NCBI RefSeq assembly: GCF_023721815.1
Contig: NZ_JAMDLI010000008.1
Coordinates: 389,015 to 453,014, forward strand
Source of the DNA: Pleomorphomonas sp. JP5
GTDB taxonomy: Bacteria; Pseudomonadota; Alphaproteobacteria; Rhizobiales; Pleomorphomonadaceae
DNA: 64,000 nt
Direction of reading: 5' to 3'
Made by a program: the position numbers and the translations under genes. Under the pieces are notes generated by a model that was not told where the DNA came from, made no database searches, and saw only the letters and a program-made list of their open reading frames with translations. How positions within the stretch are numbered: the stretch's first letter is position 1; each line of letters begins with the position of its first letter. Positions 24,521 through 32,886 of this stretch are shown here, piece by piece.

Positions 24521-26506
24521 ATGACCGAGCTTCACGCGCTCGCCGAAGCAATCGGCTTGGTGCGAAACTGGTGGGACGTCGCCGGCAAACCGCAAACGGT
24601 CAGCGACGAGGCGCTTGGCGCCATCGCCACTGCGCTCGGCTATCCCGCCGACAGCGCTGAGGCCATAGCACGAAGCCTGGCGCAGATCGAAGACGAGCGG
24701 ACGCGACCGCCCGCCCTGCTGGTTGCCGACGCCGGCAAACCCATTCCTCTCCCCCTGAGCCTTGCACGTGCCGATCTCGTTGCCGAAGACGGCGCAAGCC
24801 AGATCCTTCGCATTGAGGGGGGCTACCTGCCGCCCATCGCCGAGCCCGGTTATTACCGCCTGATCATCGGCGCGCACGAGGTGGCGATCGCCGTTGCTCC
24901 GGCCCGCTGTCATGGCCTCGAGGCCGACCGTCGCGTTTGGGGACCGTCGGTGCAGATACCGTCATTGCGTGGCCGGGAGCCGCAGCCCTTCGGCCATTTC
25001 GGTCATCTCGACGACGCGGTGAAGCAGTTCGCCGAACGTGGCGCCGACGTGGTGATGATCAACCCCGTCCATGCCTTGTTCCCCGGCCACGGCATCGGCT
25101 TCAGCCCCTACTCTCCGTCGAGCCGGCTTTTCCTCAACGGCGCCATGGGCGATCCGGCACTCGTCGGCCTGCCCCCCCTGCCGCCGGGCGAAGATGGCGG
25201 TTCCCTGATCGACTGGGAAAGCGCCTTGCCGACGCGCCTTGCCGAACTCAGGAAAGCGTTCAACGCGCTGCCCCCCGCGTTCCGGTCGCGCGTCGTCGGC
25301 GACAGCCTGGCCGGTGGGGCCGCGCTGCGCCGTCATGCCATCTTCGACGCGCTCGACGTACGATTCCGCGCGCGCGGCCTCGACGGCTGGCGGACATGGC
25401 CGGCCCCCTTCCATGACCCCAACGGCGCCGCCGTACGTCAGTTCGCGGCCGAGAATCCCGACGAGATCACCTTTCATCTGTTTGTCCAGTGGCTGGCTCA
25501 CGAAAGCCTTGCCGCCATACAAGGCCACGCCAAGGCAGCGGGCATGGCGGTCGGGCTTCTCGCCGACCTCGCCGTCGGCGTCCACGCGGGCGGCAGCGAC
25601 AGCTGGAACCTGCGCGACCACCTTCTCGATGGCCTGACCATCGGAGCACCTCCCGATCCGCTCGGCCCGCTCGGGCAGAACTGGATGCTCACCACCTTCT
25701 CGCCACGCGGCCTCAGGGAGAGCGGATATGCTCCGTGGATCGACACGCTACGGTCAACCCTTAGCCGGGCCGGAGGCCTCAGGATCGATCACGCCTTCGG
25801 CCTGTCTCGCCTCTGGGTGATGCCGGAGGGGCGGTCGTCGAGCGACGGCGCCTATCTCGTCTATCCGTTCCACGACCTCACGCGCCTGGCCGCGCTCGAG
25901 TCGCATCGCGCCAAGGCCTTGATCGTCGCCGAGGATCTCGGCACCAAACCGGGCGGCTTCGCCGAGGCGATCGATGCCACGGGCATGTTGGGAATGCGGG
26001 TCCTGTGGTTCGAGCGGGCGCTCGATCACGGCTTCATCGGCCCGCAGGATTATCCGCCGGACAGCGTCGCAATGACCGGCACCCACGACACCGCCACCGT
26101 CGCAGGTTGGTGGGCCGGGCGCGACCTCGACTGGGCAGATCAGCTCGGCCGTCTTCCGGCCGACTCCAACCGAGAGCGCGAGGATGAACGACGGGCGTGG
26201 GATCGCGGGCTGTTGTGGGCAACATTCGGCGGCAGCGAGCCTCGTCCGGCGCCCGAGGAGACAACCCCGGTGGTCGAGGCAGCGCTCAGGCACATCGGCC
26301 GGTCACACTCGCGAATCGCCCTCGCGCCGCTCGAGGATATCCTGGCGCTCGAAGAGCAGCCCAACCTGCCCGGCACCATCAACGAGCACCCCAACTGGCG
26401 CCGCCGCATGGAAGCGCCGCTTGAAGAACTGCTTGCTCAACCCGATACCGCTCAGCGGATCAACACGCTGGCCGCGGCGAGGAAGGAGCCACCGGCCGGG
26501 TGGTGA
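24521..26506 (+). CDS. malQ: 4-alpha-glucanotransferase
   Basis: This 661-residue GH77 amylomaltase transfers alpha-1,4-glucan segments between maltodextrins in the cytoplasm. Catalytic motifs: the nucleophile Asp in G-L-R-I-D-H-A-F-G-L (near 420), the acid/base Glu in I-V-A-E-D-L-G-T (near 471), and the transition-state Asp in G-T-H-D-T-A-T (near 520). The N-terminal 90 residues form the all-helical/beta domain found in proteobacterial MalQ. The start ATG has GGGGAGG 5 bases upstream. No glg genes or maltose transporter are adjacent. The GNAT gene follows after 19 bp, probably in the same transcript. Confidence 0.93.
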   Translation: MTELHALAEAIGLVRNWWDVAGKPQTVSDEALGAIATALGYPADSAEAIARSLAQIEDERTRPPALLVADAGKPIPLPLSLARADLVAEDGASQILRIEGGYLPPIAEPGYYRLIIGAHEVAIAVAPARCHGLEADRRVWGPSVQIPSLRGREPQPFGHFGHLDDAVKQFAERGADVVMINPVHALFPGHGIGFSPYSPSSRLFLNGAMGDPALVGLPPLPPGEDGGSLIDWESALPTRLAELRKAFNALPPAFRSRVVGDSLAGGAALRRHAIFDALDVRFRARGLDGWRTWPAPFHDPNGAAVRQFAAENPDEITFHLFVQWLAHESLAAIQGHAKAAGMAVGLLADLAVGVHAGGSDSWNLRDHLLDGLTIGAPPDPLGPLGQNWMLTTFSPRGLRESGYAPWIDTLRSTLSRAGGLRIDHAFGLSRLWVMPEGRSSSDGAYLVYPFHDLTRLAALESHRAKALIVAEDLGTKPGGFAEAIDATGMLGMRVLWFERALDHGFIGPQDYPPDSVAMTGTHDTATVAGWWAGRDLDWADQLGRLPADSNREREDERRAWDRGLLWATFGGSEPRPAPEETTPVVEAALRHIGRSHSRIALAPLEDILALEEQPNLPGTINEHPNWRRRMEAPLEELLAQPDTAQRINTLAAARKEPPAGW

Positions 26507-26525
26507 CTGTCAAAGGAGGTGTGCG

Positions 26526-26990
26526 GTGATCGTGAGGCCTGCCAGCCCGGCGGATTCCAAGGGCATGAGCGCCATCCTTGGCGAAATCCTCGCGAGCTGG
26601 AACAGCGACCGCCCCTCGTCAGCCGACCATGTCCGTGCGTTCTATATCGAGCACCCCGACCGAATCGAATGCTCGGTCGCAGTATCCGACGAGGGCGAGA
26701 TTGTCGGCTTTCAGGCCCTCAAGCTCGCCCGCGAAGGAAACAGCTGGAATGTGCCGCCCGGCTGGGGCGTTATCGGAACCTATGTGAAGCTCGGGGTCGG
26801 TCGTCGCGGAGTCGGCAGGGCTTTGTTCGCGGCCACGCAACAGGCGGCCCGAGCCGCCAGCTTGCCTACCATCGATGCGACAATCGCCGAGACCAACGCC
26901 CTTGGGCTTGCCTACTACGAGGCCATGGGATTCCGGACCTATCGGCAGCAGCCCGGCATGATTTCCAAGGTTTATATGGTCACTCCGTGA
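26526..26990 (+). CDS. GNAT family N-acetyltransferase
   Basis: This is a 154-residue acetyl-CoA dependent transferase with the GNAT core. The motif A loop is G-V-G-R-R-G-V-G-R-A-L (near 98-108), which binds the pyrophosphate of CoA. A-L-G-L-A-Y-Y-E-A-M-G-F (near 130-141) is motif B. It is closest to the single-domain phosphinothricin/RimI-like group, but the substrate cannot be inferred. The GTG start is well supported by a full anti-16S match AAAGGAGGT 6 bases upstream. It follows malQ by 19 bp. Confidence 0.87.
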   Translation: MIVRPASPADSKGMSAILGEILASWNSDRPSSADHVRAFYIEHPDRIECSVAVSDEGEIVGFQALKLAREGNSWNVPPGWGVIGTYVKLGVGRRGVGRALFAATQQAARAASLPTIDATIAETNALGLAYYEAMGFRTYRQQPGMISKVYMVTP

Positions 26991-27044
26991 CCTGACGCCG
27001 GTTCTCCCGGCGCCAGTGTTCACAGGATCGCCACAGCAAAGCCG

Positions 27045-28685
27045 CTACTTCAGCAGACTTCCCAGCACGCCGCGCACCAGCGCCCGGCCGATCTGCGAGC
27101 CGACCTGGCTCGATACCGAGCGCACCACGGACTTGATCGCCGCCTCTGCCACCGTCTGTCGGCCTCCATATCCGTAGGTGTCGCGACGGGCAGTACGCTG
27201 GTCGCGCTCCTCGCGGCGTCGGCGTTCGGTGGCGCTTTCATATTCGTCGAGGCGCGGGCGGCGGGCCGGCTCGTCCTCACGGGTCTGCGGCGTCGGCGCC
27301 TTCGGCCGGCTACGGCTCCAGCCGAAGTCGGGCACGCTGAAGCCCGGGCTCTCGCGCCTCGTGCGCGGAGGATCAACCGGCTCGTGACGCTGCGGCGCAC
27401 CGTTGGCTCGCGCTTTCAGAACTTCGAAAGCGGACTCGCGGTCGACCGCCTCGTCGTAGATTCCTGCCAGCGGGCTCGCCGCAATCAGCGCCGCCCGCTC
27501 ATCGTCCTTGAGCGGCCCCATCCGCGACGACGGTGGCCGGATCAGCGTGCGTTCGACGATCGACGGCACGGCCTTGCCTTCCAGCACGGAGACGAGAGCC
27601 TCGCCCTGGCCGAGTTCGGTGATCGCCGTGAACGTGTCGAAGTCCGGATTGGGCCGGAAGGTCTCCGCCGCCACCTTCACCGCCTTCTGCTCGCGCGGGG
27701 TGTAGGCACGCAGCGCATGCTGGACGCGATTACCGAGCTGAGCGAGCACGCTCTCGGGGATATCCAGCGGATTCTGCGTGACGAAATAGATGCCGACGCC
27801 CTTGGAGCGGATCAGCTTGACCACTTGCTCCACCTTGTCGACCAGCGCCTTCGGCGCCTCGTCGAACAGCAGATGCGCCTCGTCGAAGAAAAAGACGAGC
27901 TTGGGCTTGTCGAGATCGCCGACCTCGGGCATCTCCTCGAACAGCTCCGAAAGCAGCCAGAGCAGGAAAGTGGCGTAGAGGCGCGGCGTCTGCATCAGCT
28001 TATCGGCGGCAAGCACGTTGACCGCGCCCCGGCCGTCGCCCGTCACCTGCATCAAATCGGAGATCTGCAAGCCCGGTTCGCCGAAGAAGTGCTCGCCACC
28101 CTGCTGCTCCAGCACCAGGAGCTGCCGCTGGATGGCGCCCACCGTGGCCTTGGCGACATTGCCGTAGCTGGTGGCGACGGCATCGGCGTTCTCTGCGACA
28201 TAAACGAGCAGCGACCGCAGATCCTTGAGATCGAGCAGCAAAAGACCTTCGTCGTCGGCCACCTTGAAGACGATGTTGAGCACACCCTCCTGCGTCTCGT
28301 TGAGATCCAGGAGACGCGACAGCAAAAGGGGCCCCATCTCGGACACTGTCGTCCGGACCGGATGTCCCTTCTTGCCGAACAGATCCCAGAAGACGGTCGG
28401 GGCCGCCCTGAGCTGGTACTCTTCGGCAAAGCCGATGGAGCGCGCCCTCTCCTCAAGGAAGTCCCTGGCCTCGCCCGGAGCGCCGATACCCGAGAGATCG
28501 CCCTTGACGTCGGCACAGAACACCGGCACGCCGGCATCCGACAGCCCTTCGGCCAACACCTGCAACGTTACCGTCTTTCCGGTGCCGGTCGCGCCCGTAA
28601 TGAGGCCATGCCTGTTGGCGAGCTTCAGCGTCAGATACTCCGGCTTCGTGCCCGTTCCCAGATAGACCTTGCCCTCTTCCAGCAT
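27045..28685 (-). CDS. HerA-like AAA ATPase (DUF853 family)
   Basis: This 546-residue ATPase belongs to the HerA/FtsK-like superfamily. The Walker A is G-A-T-G-T-G-K-T (near 32-39). The Walker B is [12 protein letters not shown] (near 265). A sensor-like segment is [10 protein letters not shown] (near 300). An Arg-finger candidate lies in R-A-Y-T-P-R-E. The C-terminal 120 residues are Arg/Pro-rich and low in complexity, ending in a glycine-rich helix. The full-length DUF853 domain covers about residues 1-420. These proteins are broadly conserved in Proteobacteria; helicase or DNA-pumping activity is presumed from the fold, not shown. No nuclease gene (nurA) is adjacent. Confidence 0.9.
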   Translation of the reverse strand: MLEEGKVYLGTGTKPEYLTLKLANRHGLITGATGTGKTVTLQVLAEGLSDAGVPVFCADVKGDLSGIGAPGEARDFLEERARSIGFAEEYQLRAAPTVFWDLFGKKGHPVRTTVSEMGPLLLSRLLDLNETQEGVLNIVFKVADDEGLLLLDLKDLRSLLVYVAENADAVATSYGNVAKATVGAIQRQLLVLEQQGGEHFFGEPGLQISDLMQVTGDGRGAVNVLAADKLMQTPRLYATFLLWLLSELFEEMPEVGDLDKPKLVFFFDEAHLLFDEAPKALVDKVEQVVKLIRSKGVGIYFVTQNPLDIPESVLAQLGNRVQHALRAYTPREQKAVKVAAETFRPNPDFDTFTAITELGQGEALVSVLEGKAVPSIVERTLIRPPSSRMGPLKDDERAALIAASPLAGIYDEAVDRESAFEVLKARANGAPQRHEPVDPPRTRRESPGFSVPDFGWSRSRPKAPTPQTREDEPARRPRLDEYESATERRRREERDQRTARRDTYGYGGRQTVAEAAIKSVVRSVSSQVGSQIGRALVRGVLGSLLK

Positions 28686-28790
28686 GCACGGCTCCTTCCC
28701 GGTGCGCTCGGTACCCTGAACAGGCTTTTACCCGCCCCACGGTTGCCTCTCAACGCCATCTATGGACGGAAGCGTCCTCCCGGCGCCGAC

Positions 28791-28824
28791 AAAAAGACCC
28801 GCCGGCGAACCGGCGGGCCTCGGT
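28791..28824 (-). terminator. Rho-independent terminator after luxR-type gene
   Basis: Read on the minus strand, CCCGCCGG-TTCG-CCGGCGGG (28798-28817) has a perfect 8-bp stem and a stable tetraloop and is followed by TCTTTTT. The A-rich/T-rich flanks extend the pairing. Confidence 0.9.
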
Positions 28825-28848
28825 CTTTCTATCTAGCGCGAAACGACC

Positions 28849-29559
28849 TCAGCCGGCGAGCGAGATCTGCCCGTAGCGCAACGCCTCGACGACCGCCTGG
28901 GTCTTGTTGGTGGCGTCAAGCTTCTCGCCGGCGTTCTGAAGATGGGCGTGCACGGTCCGCTGAGAGATATTGAGGCTCTCGGCAATGGTCTGGGCTGTCA
29001 TGCCAAGCGCCGTCAGCTCCAGAACCCGCCGCTCGCGCGCCGACAGGTCACCGGGACGGGAGTCCATGAGATATCCGAGTGCCCTCAGACGCCTGAACGC
29101 CTGATTGCAAAGGAAGTCAAAGGCAACGAGGTCGAGCTCCGTCAGCGACAAAGCCTCGCCAAGACCAATGACGGCCGCCTGATAGGGAGGGATGGAGGTA
29201 ATCGGCACCGCCACGATGCGCGCGGACGCCTCGGGGCCGGCAGCGGCCACCAGGTCGGAATGTCCGGAAATGCTGACGCCATCGATGAGGCAAGGCCGAT
29301 GGGCGACGCGACAGCGCTCCAACACTGGATCGCCCTTCGAGATGGTGATGAGCTGCCCTCGTTCTGAGCGGATATCCGGCCAGCGGATGTGGAGCACCAG
29401 CGGCTCCACCGGGCGGCCCGGCATCGGCAGGCCGGAGATCAGCACATGGCTGGCGCCATGCCCCAGGAGACGGCGTTCGATGACCTCGAATATCTTGTTT
29501 GCGCTCGAATAGGTGCGGAGACCGACCGCGTCAGCGAGGATGTCGTCTGGTGTATTCAT
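28849..29559 (-). CDS. LuxR-type regulator (solo) with altered ligand pocket
   Basis: This 236-residue protein has an N-terminal autoinducer-binding-like domain (about 15-160) and a C-terminal LuxR HTH (about 170-230). The HTH contains L-S-A-R-E-R-R-V-L-E-L-T-A-L-G-M-T-A-Q-T-I-A-E-S-L and S-Q-R-T-V-H-A-H-L. The first domain keeps the L-I-S-G-L-P-x-P-G-R and D-P-V segments of rhizobial LuxR proteins. Of the aromatic positions that contact acyl-homoserine lactones, the equivalents of TraR Trp57, Tyr61 and Trp85 read Arg, Gly and Ile, while Asp70 is kept. No luxI gene is near. It may sense another ligand or none. Confidence 0.85.
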   Translation of the reverse strand: MNTPDDILADAVGLRTYSSANKIFEVIERRLLGHGASHVLISGLPMPGRPVEPLVLHIRWPDIRSERGQLITISKGDPVLERCRVAHRPCLIDGVSISGHSDLVAAAGPEASARIVAVPITSIPPYQAAVIGLGEALSLTELDLVAFDFLCNQAFRRLRALGYLMDSRPGDLSARERRVLELTALGMTAQTIAESLNISQRTVHAHLQNAGEKLDATNKTQAVVEALRYGQISLAG

Positions 29560-30268
29560 GGTATCGACCCTACCTCTAGCCGATCAAAAGGTCGTCAGTT
29601 CGGGAGATGTGCTCGCACGCTCCAGCTGCTTTTCGCATGAAAGCGCATAACTACCCCGACATGTTCCTTCTAGAGCAAATTGGGAGCCAGATAAAGGCTT
29701 TCCGGGCAGAAGGGGACAATATCACACGAATTGCTATGCCCATTCCCGCAAAAAGCGCTTCATAGATTCATTTATCCTACTTTCGACCAGCATATAAACT
29801 TTGGTATAACTCAACACTTGTCGTAATTAAGACAGTTAATCCACGACAATCTCTAGTATCAACTTTATTATTGAAATTTATCAATAGAACATATGAGAAA
29901 ATCAAAATGTATTTTTCGAGAAACAGTCGGCATATGAACATGCCCGTCCAAGTTTCAATTGCCTGACTGACCGCCTTCCATTTCCGTACGGGTGAAAACA
30001 CGCCTTCTGATTACAGCTTCGTATTCTACCACCGTAAATTTTGGGGAAACAGGCTAAGATCAACCCTGCCGCGTAGAAACTCGCCCGGAAGAACCGCCGC
30101 GATGCCGGAGAGAACCAGCTCCAGCCTATTTATCGGATAAATGGTGGAGCCGAAGTCGGGAAGGCCGCTGACGCCTCAATCACCCGCCACAGGCAGCTCC
30201 CCTGCCTTTCGGGCTCGTCTCTCTCGTGCGGAATGGCCTATAAGGGAGCACCCCAATCGGAGGCACTG
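29560..30268. other. AT-rich intergenic region, no gene seen
   Basis: This is the longest clearly AT-rich stretch of the window, roughly 29640-30060, in sharp contrast to the surroundings. No credible gene is present; a short minus-strand frame (29777-30001) lacks a ribosome site. It separates the divergent luxR-type and M20 peptidase genes. It holds a perfect 15-bp palindrome at 30128-30142. AT-rich DNA of this kind is a typical binding target for MucR-type silencers. Confidence 0.5.
30128..30142. promoter_or_regulatory. 15-bp palindrome ATTTATC-G-GATAAAT
   Basis: This is a perfect inverted repeat with 7-bp arms, 126 bp before the M20 peptidase start. It is a candidate operator for an unknown regulator. 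Confidence 0.4.
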
Positions 30269-31654
30269 ATGTCCATTAATGCCATTCTATCCCGCGTCGA
30301 CGCGGACTTTCCCAAAAGCCTCGACCGTCTGTTCGATTTCCTGCGCATTCCCTCGATTTCCGCCGATCCTTCCCATAAAGACGACTGCGTCCGCGCCGCC
30401 GAGTGGCTGGTGAGGGAACTGACCGCGCTCGGTTTTGACGCCTCTTTGAGGCCCACGCCCCTGCACCCCATGGTGATCGGCCACTACACCAAGGCCGGCC
30501 CGGACAAGCCTCATGTGCTGTTCTACGCCCACTATGACGTCCAGCCTGCCGATCCGCTGGAGTTGTGGGATTCTCCGCCCTTCGAGCCGGTGGTGAAGAC
30601 GTTCCCCGACGGCAGCGAGCGCATTCTCGCCCGTGGCGCGCAGGACGACAAAGGCCAGTTGATGACATTCCTGGAAGCCTGTCGAGCCTTGATCGCCGAG
30701 ACGGGCAAGCTGCCGGTCAATGTCACCTTCTTCTCCGAGGGCGAAGAAGAATCGGGATCGCCTTCGATGATCCCGTTCCTCGAGGCCAACAAGGCGGAGC
30801 TCTCCGCCGATGTCGCTCTCGTCTGCGACACCGAGATGTGGGACCGCAAGACCCCGGCCATCACCACCATGCTGCGCGGCCTGGTCGGCGAAGAGATCTC
30901 GCTCCGATGCGCCAGCCACGACCTCCATTCGGGCGCTTTTGGTGGCGCAGCGCTCAACCCCCTGCAGGTGCTGACGAAAATTCTCGGCGACCTGCATGAC
31001 GACAAGGGCCGTGTCACAGTGCCCGGGTTTTACGACGGCGTTGCCGACATTTCACCGACGCTCCGGGCCAACTGGGACAACCTCGGCTTCGACGCTGCCG
31101 CCTTCCTCGGCGGCGCCGGACTGAAGACACCGGCCGGCGAGGCCGACCGCACGGTGCTCGAACAGATCTGGTCGCGCCCCACCTGCGAGATCAACGGCCT
31201 TGCCGGCGGATACGCGGGCCCGGGCTTCAAGACGGTGCTTCCGGCCTCGGCGGAAGCCAAGGTATCCTTCCGCCTCGTAGCCGGTCAGGATCCGCAGAAG
31301 ATCCGCGCCGCCTTCCGCCAGTATGTCAGGGATCGACTGCCGCCCGATGCCAAGGTAGAGTTCCGCGAGCATGGGGGTAGTCCCGCCGTTCACGTTGCCA
31401 TCGACGGCGCCGCCGTGGGCAAGGCCCGCGCCGCGCTGGAAGCCGAGTGGGGCAAGGCGCCGGCTCTTGTCGGCTCCGGCGGTTCCATTCCGGTGGTCGG
31501 CAATTTCAAGTCGATCCTCGGCCTGGACAGCCTGATGATCGGCTTCGGCCTCGACGACGACCGCATTCACTCACCCAACGAGAAGTACGAGGTAACGAGC
31601 TATCACGGCGGCATTCGCTCGTGGGTTCGCGTCCTCGACGCCCTCGCCTCCTGA
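30269..31654 (+). CDS. M20 family dipeptidase
   Basis: This is a 461-residue zinc metallopeptidase. Metal ligands and catalytic residues appear as H-Y-D-V-Q-P-A-D-P (His near 89, Asp near 91), G-A-Q-D-D-K-G (Asp near 122), E-G-E-E-E-S-G-S (catalytic Glu and ligand Glu near 157-158), C-D-T-E (near 185) and the late H-S-P-N-E-K-Y (near 434). The lid/dimerisation domain lies around 195-350. It resembles the dipeptidase/carnosinase-like subgroup rather than ArgE or DapE. There is no signal peptide. The ATG at 30269 has CGGAGG upstream. It appears monocistronic and is followed by a hairpin. Confidence 0.9.
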   Translation: MSINAILSRVDADFPKSLDRLFDFLRIPSISADPSHKDDCVRAAEWLVRELTALGFDASLRPTPLHPMVIGHYTKAGPDKPHVLFYAHYDVQPADPLELWDSPPFEPVVKTFPDGSERILARGAQDDKGQLMTFLEACRALIAETGKLPVNVTFFSEGEEESGSPSMIPFLEANKAELSADVALVCDTEMWDRKTPAITTMLRGLVGEEISLRCASHDLHSGAFGGAALNPLQVLTKILGDLHDDKGRVTVPGFYDGVADISPTLRANWDNLGFDAAAFLGGAGLKTPAGEADRTVLEQIWSRPTCEINGLAGGYAGPGFKTVLPASAEAKVSFRLVAGQDPQKIRAAFRQYVRDRLPPDAKVEFREHGGSPAVHVAIDGAAVGKARAALEAEWGKAPALVGSGGSIPVVGNFKSILGLDSLMIGFGLDDDRIHSPNEKYEVTSYHGGIRSWVRVLDALAS

Positions 31655-31665
31655 GGCCAGAAAGA

Positions 31666-31692
31666 GACGCCGGCACCGATCGTGCCGGCGTC
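31666..31692 (+). terminator. Hairpin after M20 peptidase gene
   Basis: The perfect 11-bp stem GACGCCGGCAC / GTGCCGGCGTC has a 5-base loop. No T-run follows; it probably still ends or stabilises the transcript. Confidence 0.6.
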
Positions 31693-31768
31693 GCCAAGCG
31701 TCGTTCCCGGGACTTCATCTCCGATCGGTCTTTTCATCGGATGAGTGTTTGAATCGGCTCATTGCGCA

Positions 31769-31797
31769 TTGACGATGGAATTGCATAGCCTTATTGA
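31769..31797 (+). promoter_or_regulatory. Sigma-70 type promoter of xylR-xylB-xylA
   Basis: TTGACG (31769-31774) and TATTGA (31792-31797) are 17 bp apart, with about 28 bp from the expected start point to the xylR ATG. Between them lies the imperfect palindrome ATGGAATTGCAT (31775-31786), a possible XylR site. Confidence 0.5.
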
Positions 31798-31831
31798 GTG
31801 AAAAAAATCATTTGGAAGGCTGGACCCCTCA

Positions 31832-32854
31832 ATGAAGATCACCTTGCGAACGGTCGCCGAGGCGGCTGGCGTTAGCGTGGCGACGGTCGATCGAGTCCTG
31901 AACAGGCGTGACGGCGTACGTTCGGTGACCATCGAGAAGGTGGAAAACGCCATCCGCCAACTGGGGTACGCGCCATCGAGCCTGGCTGGCCGCGTACAAC
32001 CAGCAACCAGCCATTTCGCCTTCGTTCTGCCGCGCGGCCACAATCCTTTCTTCGAGGCGCTAGAAACAGCCATTCAACGCCTGGGCGACTGGCTTCCCTA
32101 CAAGGGAGCCAGTTTCGACATTCGCCACGTCGACGTCTTCGACGGTGAAGCCCTCGCCGAAGCGTTGAGGGAAATTCGGCAAGACAGTTACGCAGGCATC
32201 GCCGTCGCGGCGCTCGATCATCCCGCCGTGCGCGAGGCGATCAACGCATTGAAGTCGGACGGCGTCTCGGTCGTGACGTTGGTGTCGGACGTTCCGAGCT
32301 CTCGGCGCGACCGATTCATCGGCATCGACAACACCGCCGCCGGCCGAACCGCCGGCTCGCTGATCGGGCGCTTCCTGCCGAACCACACGGGCAAGGTGGC
32401 TCTGGTGGCCGGTTCGCTGGCGCTGCGCGACCATGCCGAGCGCCGGTTCGGCTTCGAGCAGGTGATCGCCCAGGACTTTCCCGAGGTTCACGTCATCGGC
32501 CTGCGCGAGGGGCGGGACGATCCGACCCGCGTTCACAAGCTGGTCGAGGACCTTTTGCGCCAGCACACCGACCTTGCCGGCATCTACAACGCCGGGGCCG
32601 GCAATGCCGGCGTCATATCGGCGCTCGAAGCGAGCGGACGGGCTCGCGAGATCGTCTACATCGCCCATGAGCTCATCGAGGAGAACCGCGAAGCGCTGGT
32701 GAGAGGGACCATCGACGCGGTGATCAACCAGGACCCCGGCCACGAGGTGCGCTCGGCTGCACGCGTCCTCATGTCGCTGACATCGGACTGGCAAATCATC
32801 GACGAGCAGGAACGCATCCGCATCGACATCTTCCTGCGCGACAATCTCCTGTAG
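31832..32854 (+). CDS. xylR: LacI family regulator, probable xylose repressor
   Basis: This 340-residue protein has an N-terminal LacI helix-turn-helix (T-L-R-T-V-A-E-A-A-G-V-S-V-A-T-V-D-R-V-L-N, residues 4-25) and a periplasmic-binding-protein-like sugar domain (about 60-335). The hinge helix segment is L-G-Y-A-P-S-S-L-A. The effector domain is closer to the ribose/xylose ABC-type fold seen in rhizobial regulators next to xylA. The xylB start lies 32 bp downstream on the same strand, so the repressor is the first gene of the operon it most likely controls. The ribosome site before the ATG is weak (GGAAGG, about 14 bases away). Confidence 0.85.
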   Translation: MKITLRTVAEAAGVSVATVDRVLNRRDGVRSVTIEKVENAIRQLGYAPSSLAGRVQPATSHFAFVLPRGHNPFFEALETAIQRLGDWLPYKGASFDIRHVDVFDGEALAEALREIRQDSYAGIAVAALDHPAVREAINALKSDGVSVVTLVSDVPSSRRDRFIGIDNTAAGRTAGSLIGRFLPNHTGKVALVAGSLALRDHAERRFGFEQVIAQDFPEVHVIGLREGRDDPTRVHKLVEDLLRQHTDLAGIYNAGAGNAGVISALEASGRAREIVYIAHELIEENREALVRGTIDAVINQDPGHEVRSAARVLMSLTSDWQIIDEQERIRIDIFLRDNLL

Positions 32855-32886
32855 CGCAGAACTCGAAACCACACTGGGAGGAGCCC

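Noticed and set aside
28849..29559. Canonical quorum-sensing LuxR with an AHL ligand
   Set aside because: No luxI gene is present and three of the four key pocket residues appear changed.
29777..30001. A 74-codon minus-strand frame in the AT-rich island
   Set aside because: It has no ribosome site, is a random-looking mix for AT-rich DNA and has no homology that I recognise.
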